In this document: positions 36,626-45,121 of the stretch, one piece after another
Layout: each line of letters opens with the position of its first letter
How positions within the stretch are numbered: the stretch's first letter is position 1
NCBI RefSeq assembly: GCF_000956595.1
Contig: NZ_JYOO01000021.1
Span: 32,974 to 96,973, forward strand
Direction: 5' to 3'
Length of the DNA: 64,000 nucleotides
Source: Priestia aryabhattai B8W22
Lineage (GTDB): Bacteria > Bacillota > Bacilli > Bacillales > Bacillaceae_H
Made by a program: the position numbers and the translations under genes
Notes under the pieces: model-generated
Told to the model about the DNA's origin: nothing
Database searches by the model: none
The model's input: the letters and a program-made list of their open reading frames with translations, nothing else

Positions 36626-37144
36626 ATGAACGAACAAATTCAAAAGCTGCTCAATAACTTAATTCAACTTGAACACGTCTCTTCGACTTTATACCTAGCT
36701 ATGTCTAACTATATGAATCGATTAAACTATAAAGGAATGGGCAGCTGGCTGCGTCTGCAGTCTGAAGAAGAGCGCACTCATATGCTAAAACTCATTGACT
36801 ACTTAGTTGACCGCGGCGGAACGGTAGAATTAAGCTCTTTGCCTGCTCAGCCAAGTGAGTTTGGGACACCGTTAGAAACGTTTCAAAAAGTATTGGAGCA
36901 TGAGAAGTTCGTCACGAATTCTTATCGTCAAGCGTTTCAATTTATCAGCCAAGCGAATGACCCTCAAACGTTAGTCATCGTGCAGGACTTTTTACGAGAA
37001 CAAGTCGACGAAGAAGCTCAAGCTCAAACGATTGTAGACCGTTTAAAAATCGCCCAAAATAACCCTGCAGCTATCTTTATACTCGATCAAGAACTAGGAC
37101 AGCGAAAAGCTGCACCAGCGGGTGGAGCAGCTGCGCAAGGTTAA
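36626..37144 (+). CDS. ftnA: Ferritin (bacterial non-heme, FtnA type)
   Basis: 172 residues. A four-helix ferritin with ferroxidase residues visible: Glu in LIQLEHVSS, the EEERTHM pair (Glu...His), Glu in LEHEKFV, and Glu-Glu/Gln in REQVDEEAQAQ. It stores iron as a 24-mer. An Ala/Gly-rich tail (KAAPAGGAAAQG) extends beyond the usual end. AAGGAGG precedes the ATG. A small His-rich reading frame follows 23 bases later with no terminator between. Confidence 0.93.
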   Translation: MNEQIQKLLNNLIQLEHVSSTLYLAMSNYMNRLNYKGMGSWLRLQSEEERTHMLKLIDYLVDRGGTVELSSLPAQPSEFGTPLETFQKVLEHEKFVTNSYRQAFQFISQANDPQTLVIVQDFLREQVDEEAQAQTIVDRLKIAQNNPAAIFILDQELGQRKAAPAGGAAAQG

Positions 37145-37166
37145 AAGCGCAGAAGAGTGTAGAACA

Positions 37167-37367
37167 ATGTGCAGAACCAATAACACGACGCCCCTTTCCT
37201 TGTTTCGAGTTGGTATTCATCACGGCTATTATGGATATCCTCCCAATGTGTATGACGCCATTCAAAGGCTTATGAATCAATATATACATCAGCTTCACCA
37301 TCATCGGCCTCAATACGTTCACGTCTACTACGTGCATCCTTCTCTTATTCACTACTACCTTCACTAA
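37167..37367 (+). CDS. Possible small His/Tyr-rich protein downstream of ferritin
   Basis: 66 residues from an ATG with a weak ribosome site. It contains about ten His and ten Tyr, in runs such as HHGYYGYPP, HQLHHHRPQ and HVYYVHPSLIHYYLH. Such composition suggests metal binding, and cotranscription with ferritin would suit that. The opposite strand also has a long open frame (37077-37442), so chance cannot be excluded. Confidence 0.45.
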   Translation: MCRTNNTTPLSLFRVGIHHGYYGYPPNVYDAIQRLMNQYIHQLHHHRPQYVHVYYVHPSLIHYYLH

Positions 37368-37512
37368 GTTAAGGAAAATAGAGAATTTTGCTTCATGAAA
37401 AAATTCACCGTTTCTCCACCCTAATTCAGGAATTCCAATCAAAAATTTGGATATTTATGCTAATATAGATTTTGTTACTCATATAAAGAAACAATTATTA
37501 GCGGGGCGTCAT

Positions 37513-37668
37513 ATGGATAATCAATACGTTGTAGGATGGGGAACGCTGGCTTTAATTAATGCCGGATTAGCGCAAGGTAAAAATCGAACGGGTCTGAACT
37601 GGTTCTTATTATCTCTTGCTTTAGGACCGCTTGCTACCTTCATCTTACTGCTGGTTGAAAAACGATAA
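37513..37668 (+). CDS. Small conserved membrane protein (51 aa)
   Basis: Starts at the ATG at 37513 (MDNQYVVGWGTLALINAGLA). A short hydrophilic loop GKNRTGLNWF follows and a second helix LLSLALGPLATFILLLV. Short proteins with this pattern are common in Bacillaceae; the role is unknown. The ribosome site (GCGGGG) is poor; the longer frame from 37447 has none. Confidence 0.7.
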   Translation: MDNQYVVGWGTLALINAGLAQGKNRTGLNWFLLSLALGPLATFILLLVEKR

Positions 37669-37676
37669 AAATTGGT

Positions 37677-37704
37677 TCAAAGCTCATTGCTTTGAGCTTT
37701 TTTC
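37677..37704 (+). terminator. Terminator
   Basis: TCAAAGC paired with GCTTTGA around five bases, then GCT6. Confidence 0.75.
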
Positions 37705-38136
37705 TTTATTTTCCAACTATGACTGCTCTCCAAAACAAGTGAAAAAAGCAACGCTTGAAATTTTTTTCTAGACTTAATATGCATAAATCTATTCATCATT
37801 TAGCGTAAATCCGGCTGCATTTTGTTAATAAAAAACCTACTCTTTAGAAAAGGAAGGAAGCTCCTTTTTAAATCTTTGTTTCTGACAATAAAATCAAAAG
37901 AAAGAAAAACGCTTTTATTCTATGCTTTTCTAATTAACAGATTAACTGTTTTCTTCAGATAATTACCTTTCACATGGGACAGCTGTGCATCTACTGAATG
38001 AGGTCAAACTTCCTGTATTTCTCAATCTGTAGGATGAATAAATACTCATTTGCTTCATTTGACAAAGAAATAAATGCTGTGTAGTTTAAGTAACATACCC
38101 CATCTAAAATGTTTTTAGAAAGGATTAAGTAGCAAG
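37705..38136 (+). promoter_or_regulatory. Upstream region of the four-repeat AbrB-like gene
   Basis: About 430 bases without a gene. It holds a small AAAAGGA/TCCTTTT hairpin near 37846-37868 and, nearer the gene, a perfect TTGACA at 38059-38064 with a poor -10 (TAGTTT) 17 bases on. Confidence 0.4.
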
Positions 38137-38862
38137 ATGCGTACAAAAAAAGAAGAGTGTATAATTGACGAAATGGGAAGAGTATCCCTTCCTTCTTTGT
38201 TTATGCAACTAACAAAACTCGAGACGAACGACAAAGTTTTTTTACGGAGCTGTGATGATTGGATTATTATCGATCATCATGATGAAAATGTCCCGGTTCC
38301 TTCTCATATCTTCATTCGAACAATTGACCACATGGGTAGAATAGTCATTCCAAGATCCCTGCGAGATGACTATGAACTTAAGCCCTTTGATTATGTAGAA
38401 CTATACGTGGTAGAACAGCAAATTGTTATGAAAAAAAGAGACGAAAAATCGATAGCGCTTTCACAAAAACCTGCGGCGTCTCCTCCTTATTATGCAACAT
38501 TAACCGGCCGGCAGATTCAGCTCACTGCTGAACTTTTAACGTCCGTCGAATTGGATGCAAACATGGAGGTTCAATTTTTTATTAACAAAGAAAATAACAT
38601 CGTGATTCAAAAATATGAAATGAGTTTTGGGAAGAAAACGACTTTAACATTTACGGCTCAATCTCGAAAAATTGATGACCGTTTTCGACTTACTATTCCT
38701 AAAAAGCTGCGAGATGATTTCTCCATCCACTCAGGTACGATGTTAAAAATTAAAACAGGTAATAAGCAGCTCATTTTAGAAAAAGTGGAGAATGAAAAAG
38801 AGATTAGCAGCGTATTATCTCAGCAAATAGACGCAGCAATTGTTGAAAAATTACCGAAATAA
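38137..38862 (+). CDS. Protein of four tandem AbrB/SpoVT-like swapped-hairpin repeats
   Basis: 241 residues. Repeat 2 (~60-101) is a clear AbrB/SpoVT DNA-binding half (IRTIDHMGRIVIPRSLRDD, then VELYVVEQQIVMKK). Repeat 4 (~176-217) repeats it (RKIDDRFRLTIPKKLRDDF, LKIKTGNKQLILEK). Repeat 1 (~8-46: IIDEMGRVSLPSLF, VFLRSCDDWIIID) and repeat 3 (~118-160: TLTGRQIQLTAELL, VQFFINKENNIVIQK) are more diverged but align. Normal AbrB proteins carry one such half per chain and dimerise. Four in one chain would make an internal pseudo-tetramer. A DNA-binding regulator is likely; its targets are unknown. Confidence 0.85.
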   Translation: MRTKKEECIIDEMGRVSLPSLFMQLTKLETNDKVFLRSCDDWIIIDHHDENVPVPSHIFIRTIDHMGRIVIPRSLRDDYELKPFDYVELYVVEQQIVMKKRDEKSIALSQKPAASPPYYATLTGRQIQLTAELLTSVELDANMEVQFFINKENNIVIQKYEMSFGKKTTLTFTAQSRKIDDRFRLTIPKKLRDDFSIHSGTMLKIKTGNKQLILEKVENEKEISSVLSQQIDAAIVEKLPK

Positions 38863-38903
38863 GAACGACGCCAAAAACAAATGGTTTCCTACCACTTCAA
38901 AGC

Positions 38904-38958
38904 AAAAGCTAAGAGTTATGCATAGACTGACCCTTTCTATACTCAACTCTTAGCTTTT
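38904..38958 (+). terminator. Terminator after the AbrB-like gene
   Basis: AAAAGCTAAGAGTT paired with AACTCTTAGCTTTT around a 27-base loop. Confidence 0.7.
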
Positions 38959-39112
38959 AGACTTATCTTCCGTAAACGTGTACAAGCCGGTTACTCCACA
39001 TAATAGCACTACTTCCAAAATAAAAAACTATTTCCAGATCCATCAAAATTATTGTAAATAATTTGAATATATGAGTATAATAAGGTACTTTGCATAGAGG
39101 AGGCTGATTTAG

Positions 39113-39847
39113 TTGAAGATCTCAACAGGAGCTGAATTTTACGATAATGACGAGACGTTTTTGGCCTATACAAAACGCCGGCAGCAAAAAGAAAATGCCA
39201 ACGATACGATTGAAAAACCGGCTATTTTACAGCTTCTAGGTGATGTTACAGATGCAGACGTTTTAGATTTAGGGTGCGGAAACGCTGGATTTGGCGTGGA
39301 GCTTCTTGAACAGGGATGTTTCTCTTATACCGGAGTAGACGGCTCGATCAATATGATAAACGCGGCTCAGCAACAGGTTTTAAACTAGCCAAATGCAAGA
39401 GTGCTCCATGAATCGATGGAGCATTATACTCCACCACGCACCGAATACAATTTGGTTACTGCAAGACTGTCTCTCCACTACATGGAAGACTTAGCTTCCA
39501 TTTTCACTAAAGTGAATCAAGCACTCAAACCTGAAGGAAGATTTATTTTTTCTGTGGAACACCCAGTCATTACGTCTACTCTTCAGCCTTCCGCTCTCCG
39601 CACAAACTGGACGGTGGACAACTATTTCTTCATGGGATTCCGTCAGCAGCACTGGATGGGCGGATACGTTCAAAAGTATCATCGCACGCTTGAAGAGTAC
39701 TTTTCTTTGATGCAGCAAAGCGGATTCACCGTTACAAATTTAAAAGAAGCATGTCCTCAAAAAGAACATTTTGACAGCGCTGAAACTTACGAGCGGCGAA
39801 TGCGTATTCCTTTGTTTTTACTGATGAGCGGCGTCAAGAACAGATAA
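39113..39847 (+). pseudogene. Class I SAM-dependent methyltransferase with an in-frame amber stop
   Basis: The frame starts at TTG 39113 behind GAGGAGG. It carries the Rossmann SAM motif VLDLGCGNAGFG and YTGVDGS, stops at TAG 39386-39388, and resumes in the same frame with the rest of the enzyme (LVTARLSLHYMEDL, EGRFIFSVEHPV, YHRTLEEYFSLMQQSGF) to 39847. Reading through, the protein is ~244 residues, normal for this family. Either a nonsense mutation or a sequencing error; a separate start at GTG 39401 would lack the SAM site. Substrate unknown. Confidence 0.85.
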
Positions 39848-39859
39848 GCGCCTAGATGA

Positions 39860-39909
39860 AAAGAGCATCAAAGCCTTTATTAAGGAAACAAAGCCTTTGA
39901 TGCTCTTTT
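39860..39909 (+). terminator. Terminator after the methyltransferase
   Basis: AAGAGCATCAAAG paired with CTTTGATGCTCTT around a long A/T-rich loop, then TTTT. Confidence 0.75.
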
Positions 39910-39996
39910 ACACTTACTCTTCACAACAGCAACATCCGCTATGTCTCTGTTGTTTGGCGTCACTAAATCCCTCTTTCTTTCAAAAAACTATTTTAG

Positions 39997-40343
39997 TTAA
40001 TCGTCTAACTTTTTATCAAAAACAAAAGTAGTCATCGCGACATCTTCTTCAATGTTAATGTCTGAAAAAACTCTTATAATTTTTGCATGGACAAGTTTTT
40101 CAAACTTATCTCTGAACAATCATAAATTTTTTTCACTAGTTCCGTGCGTGCCTCATGAACCATCCTTTTGCCTTCAGAAGAAGTTATCATAAACTTTTCT
40201 ACATTCGTAAGATTGCCTTTCATTTCGCTAACAGCCCACGTATCTATAAAACGAGTAGTGATTTCCCTCGGTCCGTTTCCAACCTGCTCTTTACGGATTT
40301 CGCGCACCAAGTTACTAAATTCATGCTCTCTATTTCTACTCAT
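39997..40343 (-). pseudogene. YbcI-like DUF2294 gene with a one-base frameshift
   Basis: From ATG 40343 (AAGGAG nine bases upstream) the protein shows the DUF2294 pattern: LVREIRKEQVGNGPREITTRFIDTWAVSEMKGNLT, then FMITSSEGKRMV. As sequenced it ends early with an odd tail at 40074. One extra base near 40118 restores a frame that continues FRDKFEKLVHAKIIRVFSDINIEED to TAA at 39997-39999, which is the expected C-terminal half. Function unknown. It follows psiE by three bases. Confidence 0.7.
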
Positions 40344-40345
40344 GT

Positions 40346-40768
40346 TCAAATTCTCCTTTCATTATCTTCTAATCTTTTTTTCGTTAACATTAAGTAACTA
40401 ATCGTTAAAGCGATAATTCCTAAAGATAAAAATAAACTTCCGATTTGATAATTGTTATTTACAATAATAAATCGTATTGTGGCAGTAATTCCAATATATA
40501 AGAGATAACTTAATGGGAAATGACAGCTTTCCTTAAAGTAAGTCATAATCATCGAAACAAAAGCAAAATATAAAAAGAAAACAAGTACTTTTCCAAGGAT
40601 TTTATGAACGTTATTATTTCCTGTTAAGGCATCATTCATAATATAAAAAAGCTCTCTCAATAAAAAATAAACGAGTATAAATCCAAGGATAATCAGCGAG
40701 ACATTTAAAATAAATTGATATGTCGTAATTAGATACTGCCTTTTTTTACGTAAAAATAGTTCCAACAC
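40346..40768 (-). CDS. psiE: PsiE-family phosphate-starvation-inducible membrane protein
   Basis: 140 residues, close in length to E. coli PsiE (136), with four helices. Conserved blocks LVFFLYFAFVSMIMTYF, CHFPLSYLLYIGITATIRFIIV match PsiE. GTG start, GGAAGGG eight bases upstream. Cotranscribed with the DUF2294 gene. I see no obvious Pho box. The role of PsiE is unknown even in E. coli. Confidence 0.9.
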   Translation of the reverse strand: MLELFLRKKRQYLITTYQFILNVSLIILGFILVYFLLRELFYIMNDALTGNNNVHKILGKVLVFFLYFAFVSMIMTYFKESCHFPLSYLLYIGITATIRFIIVNNNYQIGSLFLSLGIIALTISYLMLTKKRLEDNERRI

Positions 40769-40904
40769 CTTTGTATCCCTTCCTTTTATCTAACTTCCTT
40801 ACATTAATTCTATTCATGTTAGCAAAACGCTCAAAAACTATTAGCCTGTTTTAGAGCTTGCTGCTTTATTAGTTGTCTCCAACATATCCACTCCTCCACA
40901 AAAA

Positions 40905-40958
40905 AACCCATCATAAAGAGATTTGTGCATAGCTGTACAAATTTCTTTATGATGGGTT
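40905..40958 (-). terminator. Long terminator hairpin
   Basis: A 22-bp stem AACCCATCATAAAGA-ATTTGT with one wobble pair and a 10-base loop, followed by T7 on the minus strand. It lies ~200 bases beyond the aldo-keto reductase stop and is the first terminator in that direction. Confidence 0.75.
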
Positions 40959-41154
40959 AACGACTCAGCATTTTTCAATACTTGTTATCCAGCCCTTCAT
41001 ATATCTACATATAGTCAAGTCACCAAAGATAAAAAAACATATATGATGAATTTCTATCAATAAGCTTCTTTACAATTAATTATAGCGCAATACGTCAAAA
41101 CTTCAAATAAAGATTTACTTAGCGTTTACACTGATATAGTTTTTAACTACTTCT
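40959..41154 (-). other. 3' region of the aldo-keto reductase transcript
   Basis: About 200 AT-rich bases between the reductase stop codon and the long terminator. No gene or clear structure seen. Confidence 0.4.
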
Positions 41155-42171
41155 TCATTTAACATTGATTGGCAGCGGAGCATAAGAAGCTACAAGCTGC
41201 TGTTCACGCATTTCTTCCCAGAAGGCTGCCGGAATTACTGTATTTAATGCCGCTTTGTCTTCAGCAATACGCTCTGGACGACTGGCGCCAGGAATAACAG
41301 CAGCAACCGCTGGATTAGCCAGTGAAAATTGGACAGCAGCGGCTTTAATGCTGATCTGATGACGATCTGCAATCGCTTTGATTTTTTCTACTTTTGTCAT
41401 AATTTCTGAAGATGCTTTTTGATATTCAAAGTGCGTACCTCCAGCAAGAACGCCTGAGCTGTATGGTCCGCCGACAACAATGTCCATATTATGCTTTACG
41501 GCTTCGGGCATCACTCGCTGCAGCGCACGTTCATGATCTAACAGCGTGTATCGGCCCGCTAGCAATGATACATCCGGCTTTGCTTCTTCTAACTCCAGCA
41601 TGATTTCAATTGGTTCTACTCGGTTTACTCCAAGTCCCCATCCTTTAATAACTCCTTCTTCACGCAAGCGCGTAAGCACACGAAATGCGCCCGTTCGAGC
41701 AGACTCAAATTGTCCTACCCACTCATCTCCATAAAAATCTTGCGCAACATCATGAATATACACAAAGTCCAAGCGATCTGTTTTCAAACGGTTTAAACTT
41801 TGCTCGATCGAACGAAGAGTTGCATCTGCACTGTAGTCATTGATAATTTTATTTTTACGGCCGAATTCAAAAAGTCCTCCTTTTTCTCCCATATCACGTG
41901 AAGATGTGTCTTCTAGTTCATCTGAAATGACGCGACCTACTTTTGTACTTAGCACATACTCATCGCGGTTTCTTTTTGATAGTGCTTCACCAAGGCGCAT
42001 TTCTGCTAAGCCAGCTCCGTAAAGAGGGGCTGCGTCAAAGTAACGGATGCCGCTTTCCCAAGCAGCATCAACCGTTGCTATGGCCTCTTCTTCTGGAATA
42101 TTACGATACATATTGCCCAGTGGTGCTGTTCCAAATCCTAGTTTCCCCTGCAGTATTTCTCTCATATTCAT
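41155..42171 (-). CDS. Aldo/keto reductase (sugar or pyridoxal dehydrogenase-like)
   Basis: 338 residues forming a TIM barrel. Catalytic set: Asp and Tyr in YFDAAPLYGAG, Lys in LSTKVGR, His in VYIHDV; NADP-binding GASRPERI near the C-terminus. The pattern fits the AKR group that includes D-threo-aldose, L-fucose and pyridoxal 4-dehydrogenases. AGGAGG lies four bases before the first ATG and ten before a second at 42165; either could be used. Single gene. Confidence 0.9.
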   Translation of the reverse strand: MNMREILQGKLGFGTAPLGNMYRNIPEEEAIATVDAAWESGIRYFDAAPLYGAGLAEMRLGEALSKRNRDEYVLSTKVGRVISDELEDTSSRDMGEKGGLFEFGRKNKIINDYSADATLRSIEQSLNRLKTDRLDFVYIHDVAQDFYGDEWVGQFESARTGAFRVLTRLREEGVIKGWGLGVNRVEPIEIMLELEEAKPDVSLLAGRYTLLDHERALQRVMPEAVKHNMDIVVGGPYSSGVLAGGTHFEYQKASSEIMTKVEKIKAIADRHQISIKAAAVQFSLANPAVAAVIPGASRPERIAEDKAALNTVIPAAFWEEMREQQLVASYAPLPINVK

Positions 42172-42470
42172 AAAACCTCCTGAAATTTTTATACCTCTAT
42201 TTTAGAAATTAATTAGTATGAAGGCGAATCCAACGACCAATCGATTCATTAAATGTCTTGTTATCTCTGACAAAATTCATTATGAGGCATGGAAACAAGA
42301 AAAAAAAGTACGCACTTTAAAGTAATATGGGAACTAAAAAGTAACCTACTAAGGAGCAAATGAGTTTTTCAGACTCTTCTTTTATTTATGTACTTTCTAC
42401 TTCTTACTCATGCAAACAAACATTGTGCATACAATAAGCAGAAAGCTACTTTATAAATGAGGTGAGAATT
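42172..42470. other. Intergenic region
   Basis: About 300 bases upstream of both flanking genes. It must hold two divergent promoters. I note a short repeated theme AAAGTAA (42320-42350) but no convincing operator. Confidence 0.35.
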
Positions 42471-42716
42471 TTGAGAGATGAATACTTCAAAAAAATTGAA
42501 GATAAGCTCGATAAGCTTGATGAAATGGACCACTCATCAATGAAAGAGGACGAAAAAGATGAATATTTTCAAAGTTTGCTAGATGATATGGATGATTTGT
42601 TGAAAGACATGCGCCAGCGAGAAAAAGACTCGAATCATCTTGTCAGTGGACATATGAAGAAGGTTAATGACATTTTTGATAACGCAATCAAAAATTTTAA
42701 AAAAGACCGAAGCTAG
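42471..42716 (+). CDS. Small charged helical protein (~81 aa)
   Basis: Starts at TTG 42471, seven bases after GAGGTG. Very rich in Asp, Glu and Lys (KIEDKLDKLDEMDH, LLDDMDDLLKDMRQREKD), predicted all-helical with heptad-like leucines, so probably a coiled coil. No family recognised. Confidence 0.65.
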   Translation: MRDEYFKKIEDKLDKLDEMDHSSMKEDEKDEYFQSLLDDMDDLLKDMRQREKDSNHLVSGHMKKVNDIFDNAIKNFKKDRS

Positions 42717-42839
42717 CATGTAACACTTCTACTTCATTTAAATATACTGACTTTTCTGTTTTTTAAGTATAAAAATATAGTATTTCATATGTGAAAATGG
42801 TATTTTCAGTATACGCAAAAAGTAGGAGTGAAAAAAGGA

Positions 42840-43481
42840 ATGGAAAACAGTCACTTTAAAGAACAAGTAAAAACGAAGGAAGAGCTTCGCGGTATAATCG
42901 GGGCGCCTAACAAATTGGCACATCAAAAAATAATTTCTTGTCTAGATCGACACTGCCGGGAATTTATTAAACATTCCCCTTTTGTCATCATTGCTACAGC
43001 TGATCATAAAGGAATTTGCGACAGTTCTCCGCGGGGTGATCATGCTGGTTTTGTACAAGTCGTTGATGAGAAAAGGCTATTGATTCCAGAGAGGAGTGGC
43101 AATCAAAAAGTAGATTCATTGGAAAATATTTTATCTAATCCTCAAATAGGGCTGCTTTTTTTGATTCCAGGCATAGAAGAAACGCTGAGGGTGAACGGCA
43201 AAGCTTGTATTGTCAAAGACAAAACGATGCTTGAAACAATGACGGTTCACAATAAAACTCCGCTGCTTGCTATCAGCGTCGAAGTACAAGAATGCTTTCT
43301 CCATTGCAGCAAAGCGTTCAAGCGATCAAAACTGTGGAATCCAGAATCTTGGGAAAGAGTCGAAACGCTTCCTTCCGCAGCTAAAATAGTCGCGGAACAC
43401 GCAGGCTTTTCCAACCTAGAAAGCCGTACCAATCCCGAAGAAAGCAAAACTCAGCACCTCTATGAAAAAAAGCCGCTATAA
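42840..43481 (+). CDS. Pyridoxamine 5'-phosphate oxidase-like FMN protein
   Basis: 213 residues from ATG 42840. Split-barrel flavin fold: FVIIATADHKGICDSSPRGDHAGFV forms the FMN phosphate site, LLIPERSGNQKVDSLENILSNPQIGLLFLIPG the dimer core. This matches the MSMEG_1061-like branch of the PPOX superfamily, mostly uncharacterised oxidoreductases. It ends in a terminator shared with the convergent small gene. Confidence 0.88.
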   Translation: MENSHFKEQVKTKEELRGIIGAPNKLAHQKIISCLDRHCREFIKHSPFVIIATADHKGICDSSPRGDHAGFVQVVDEKRLLIPERSGNQKVDSLENILSNPQIGLLFLIPGIEETLRVNGKACIVKDKTMLETMTVHNKTPLLAISVEVQECFLHCSKAFKRSKLWNPESWERVETLPSAAKIVAEHAGFSNLESRTNPEESKTQHLYEKKPL

Positions 43482-43492
43482 TGCGGCTTTTG
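43467..43492. terminator. Bidirectional terminator
   Basis: AAAAGCCGC paired with GCGGCTTTT around TATAAT. Confidence 0.75.
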
Positions 43493-43660
43493 TCATTTTA
43501 CCATCAAAAAAAGTATACCTCCGGCAATGATCAGAATTGGTAACAAAGCAAGAAGCACGCCTTTTTTTGAACTTCCTATGTATTCATGATCACCATAAGC
43601 GCGGCCTGTTCTGAAATCGACTTTCACCTGAGATTCTTCTTTTTTACGTTCTTTTTTCAT
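43493..43660 (-). CDS. Small C-terminally anchored membrane protein (55 aa)
   Basis: Below ORF length limits. ATG 43660 with AGGAGG eight bases upstream. Basic start (MKKERKKEESQVKVDF), then GRAYGDHEYIGS, and a C-terminal helix GVLLALLPILIIAGGILFLMVK. It overlaps the stop of the upstream GNAT-DinB gene by 17 bases, so translation is coupled. Unknown function. Confidence 0.75.
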   Translation of the reverse strand: MKKERKKEESQVKVDFRTGRAYGDHEYIGSSKKGVLLALLPILIIAGGILFLMVK

Positions 43661-44648
43661 TCACTTCGCCTCCTAGCAGCAGTTGAGCGTCAATTTGCTT
43701 AATATGATGCTCTAAATGAGCGATATAATCTTTAGCCAACCACTGGAGCGAAACGAACTTTCCATCTTCTAATTCAAATTGATACATATGCTTTTCTGTT
43801 GGTATATGAGAAAGAACGGAAGCAATTTGCTTATTTAAACTGCGCCATAGGGCAACTATTTCTTCCATGGATATATCTTGATAGTGCTGCAGTTCTACCC
43901 ATTCATTTTGTTTATAAGACGTCAGGGCCAAAGATGTTTTTTCATGCTGCACATTGATAAACAGCTGCAAATTGTGAATGGCTGAGTCACATAAGTGCCC
44001 CACAATTTCTTTTGGTGACCATTTCTTAGGAGCAGGACGGTTTGATACCGCTGCTTCAGAGAATACTTCAAGCTTTTTAGGAAGCTTTATCACCCATTCA
44101 TTTAACTGAACAATCGTCGTTTCCATGTTCATTTCTTCTTTAAGCACGTTTTTATCAAAAACCTTCCCCATATAGTATTCATCGGCTAAATCTCCGTCTA
44201 CAACGAGTGAACATACTTTTTTCCCTTCTATTTCAAAACCCATCTTTTTATACAGCGAAATGGCCGGTTCATTGTGTGTCATCACCGTTAACTCCACTCG
44301 TTTAATGCCGCTCTGCGCTGCCCATCTCTCCATTTCTTTAAACAACGAAGTCCCGATGCCCCGGTTTCCGTAAGATTGAAGCACGCCAACAGCTAAGTAT
44401 GCGCTGTGTTTTTTTCGGTTAACGCTTCCGCCAATCACAGATAAGTGACCAACAAGCCGTCCGTCTTGTTCCGCCACTAAAATGGTCGAGTTCGGCATCT
44501 TCAAAAAAGTGGTAATCATTTTTTTCTGCTGTTCAAGTGTAGTTGCACGCTCATTTTCTTCGTACAGCATATATGCTGTTTCTTTATCAAGCTCTTTATT
44601 TAACGCTAAAAAAGCAGCTGCATCGGAAGCTAAAATTTCTCGAATCAC
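43644..44648 (-). CDS. Fusion of GNAT acetyltransferase and DinB-like domain
   Basis: 334 residues from GTG 44648 (GGGGGA upstream; the TTG at 44669 is less likely). Residues ~1-165 form a GNAT domain (YLAVGVLQSYGNRGIGTSLF with the acetyl-CoA loop, NEPAISLYKKMGFEIEG). Residues ~175-334 form a DinB four-helix domain with the three-His metal site (GHLCDSAIHN and AHLEHHIKQ). DinB-like enzymes include thiol transferases. The combined protein may acetylate and thiol-modify the same class of substrate. The fusion is unusual. Confidence 0.88.
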   Translation of the reverse strand: MIREILASDAAAFLALNKELDKETAYMLYEENERATTLEQQKKMITTFLKMPNSTILVAEQDGRLVGHLSVIGGSVNRKKHSAYLAVGVLQSYGNRGIGTSLFKEMERWAAQSGIKRVELTVMTHNEPAISLYKKMGFEIEGKKVCSLVVDGDLADEYYMGKVFDKNVLKEEMNMETTIVQLNEWVIKLPKKLEVFSEAAVSNRPAPKKWSPKEIVGHLCDSAIHNLQLFINVQHEKTSLALTSYKQNEWVELQHYQDISMEEIVALWRSLNKQIASVLSHIPTEKHMYQFELEDGKFVSLQWLAKDYIAHLEHHIKQIDAQLLLGGEVNEKRT

Positions 44649-44712
44649 GTTTCCCCCTACTTTCGTCAATAGTAGTTAACTAGAAAAGAACGTTAATAAA
44701 CAGATGATATCC

Positions 44713-44916
44713 TTACACACGCGCTGAACGTTTTCCAAGAAACGCAGTGAAGATAAAACATATACTAAAAGCGACGGCGGAAACAAAAAAGCCAAGCATC
44801 CACCCTAAAGCTCGCATAAACGTATCTTCATTGGGATACAGAGGCTTAACGCTTAGCCACTGGATTACCATAATTAATGCCATTATTAAATAAAAGCTGC
44901 TTCCTGTTAAAGCCAT
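44713..44916 (-). CDS. Possible small two-helix membrane protein
   Basis: 67 residues with two hydrophobic helices (FYLIMALIMVIQWLSV and LGWMLGFFVSAVAFSICFIFTAFL) and a basic end. No ribosome site precedes the ATG and no alternative in-frame start exists just upstream, so the start or the gene itself is uncertain. Confidence 0.45.
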   Translation of the reverse strand: MALTGSSFYLIMALIMVIQWLSVKPLYPNEDTFMRALGWMLGFFVSAVAFSICFIFTAFLGKRSARV

Positions 44917-45121
44917 TTTAAGACGGTTTTCAAATGACCCTGTCCCCTTTACTTAACCTTTTACAGTAAGTTTCTTATTGTCTACTTTTTATTACGGACA
45001 AACTGTATAAAAGTTCCATATTTTTTCAAATAAACGAAAAGTAATTTGATAAAACGTTCAGCTATCGATTATCATATACCTTAAAGTAAGTTTTACGATT
45101 CATAAGTGGGAGTGAACTATC

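Noticed and set aside
37077..37442. Minus-strand 121-aa frame opposite the end of ferritin
   Set aside because: Overlaps ferritin and the His-rich frame, lacks a ribosome site, and has no recognisable domain.
40905..40958. Long inverted repeat taken at first for a transposon end
   Set aside because: It is followed by T7 on the minus strand and behaves as an ordinary intrinsic terminator.
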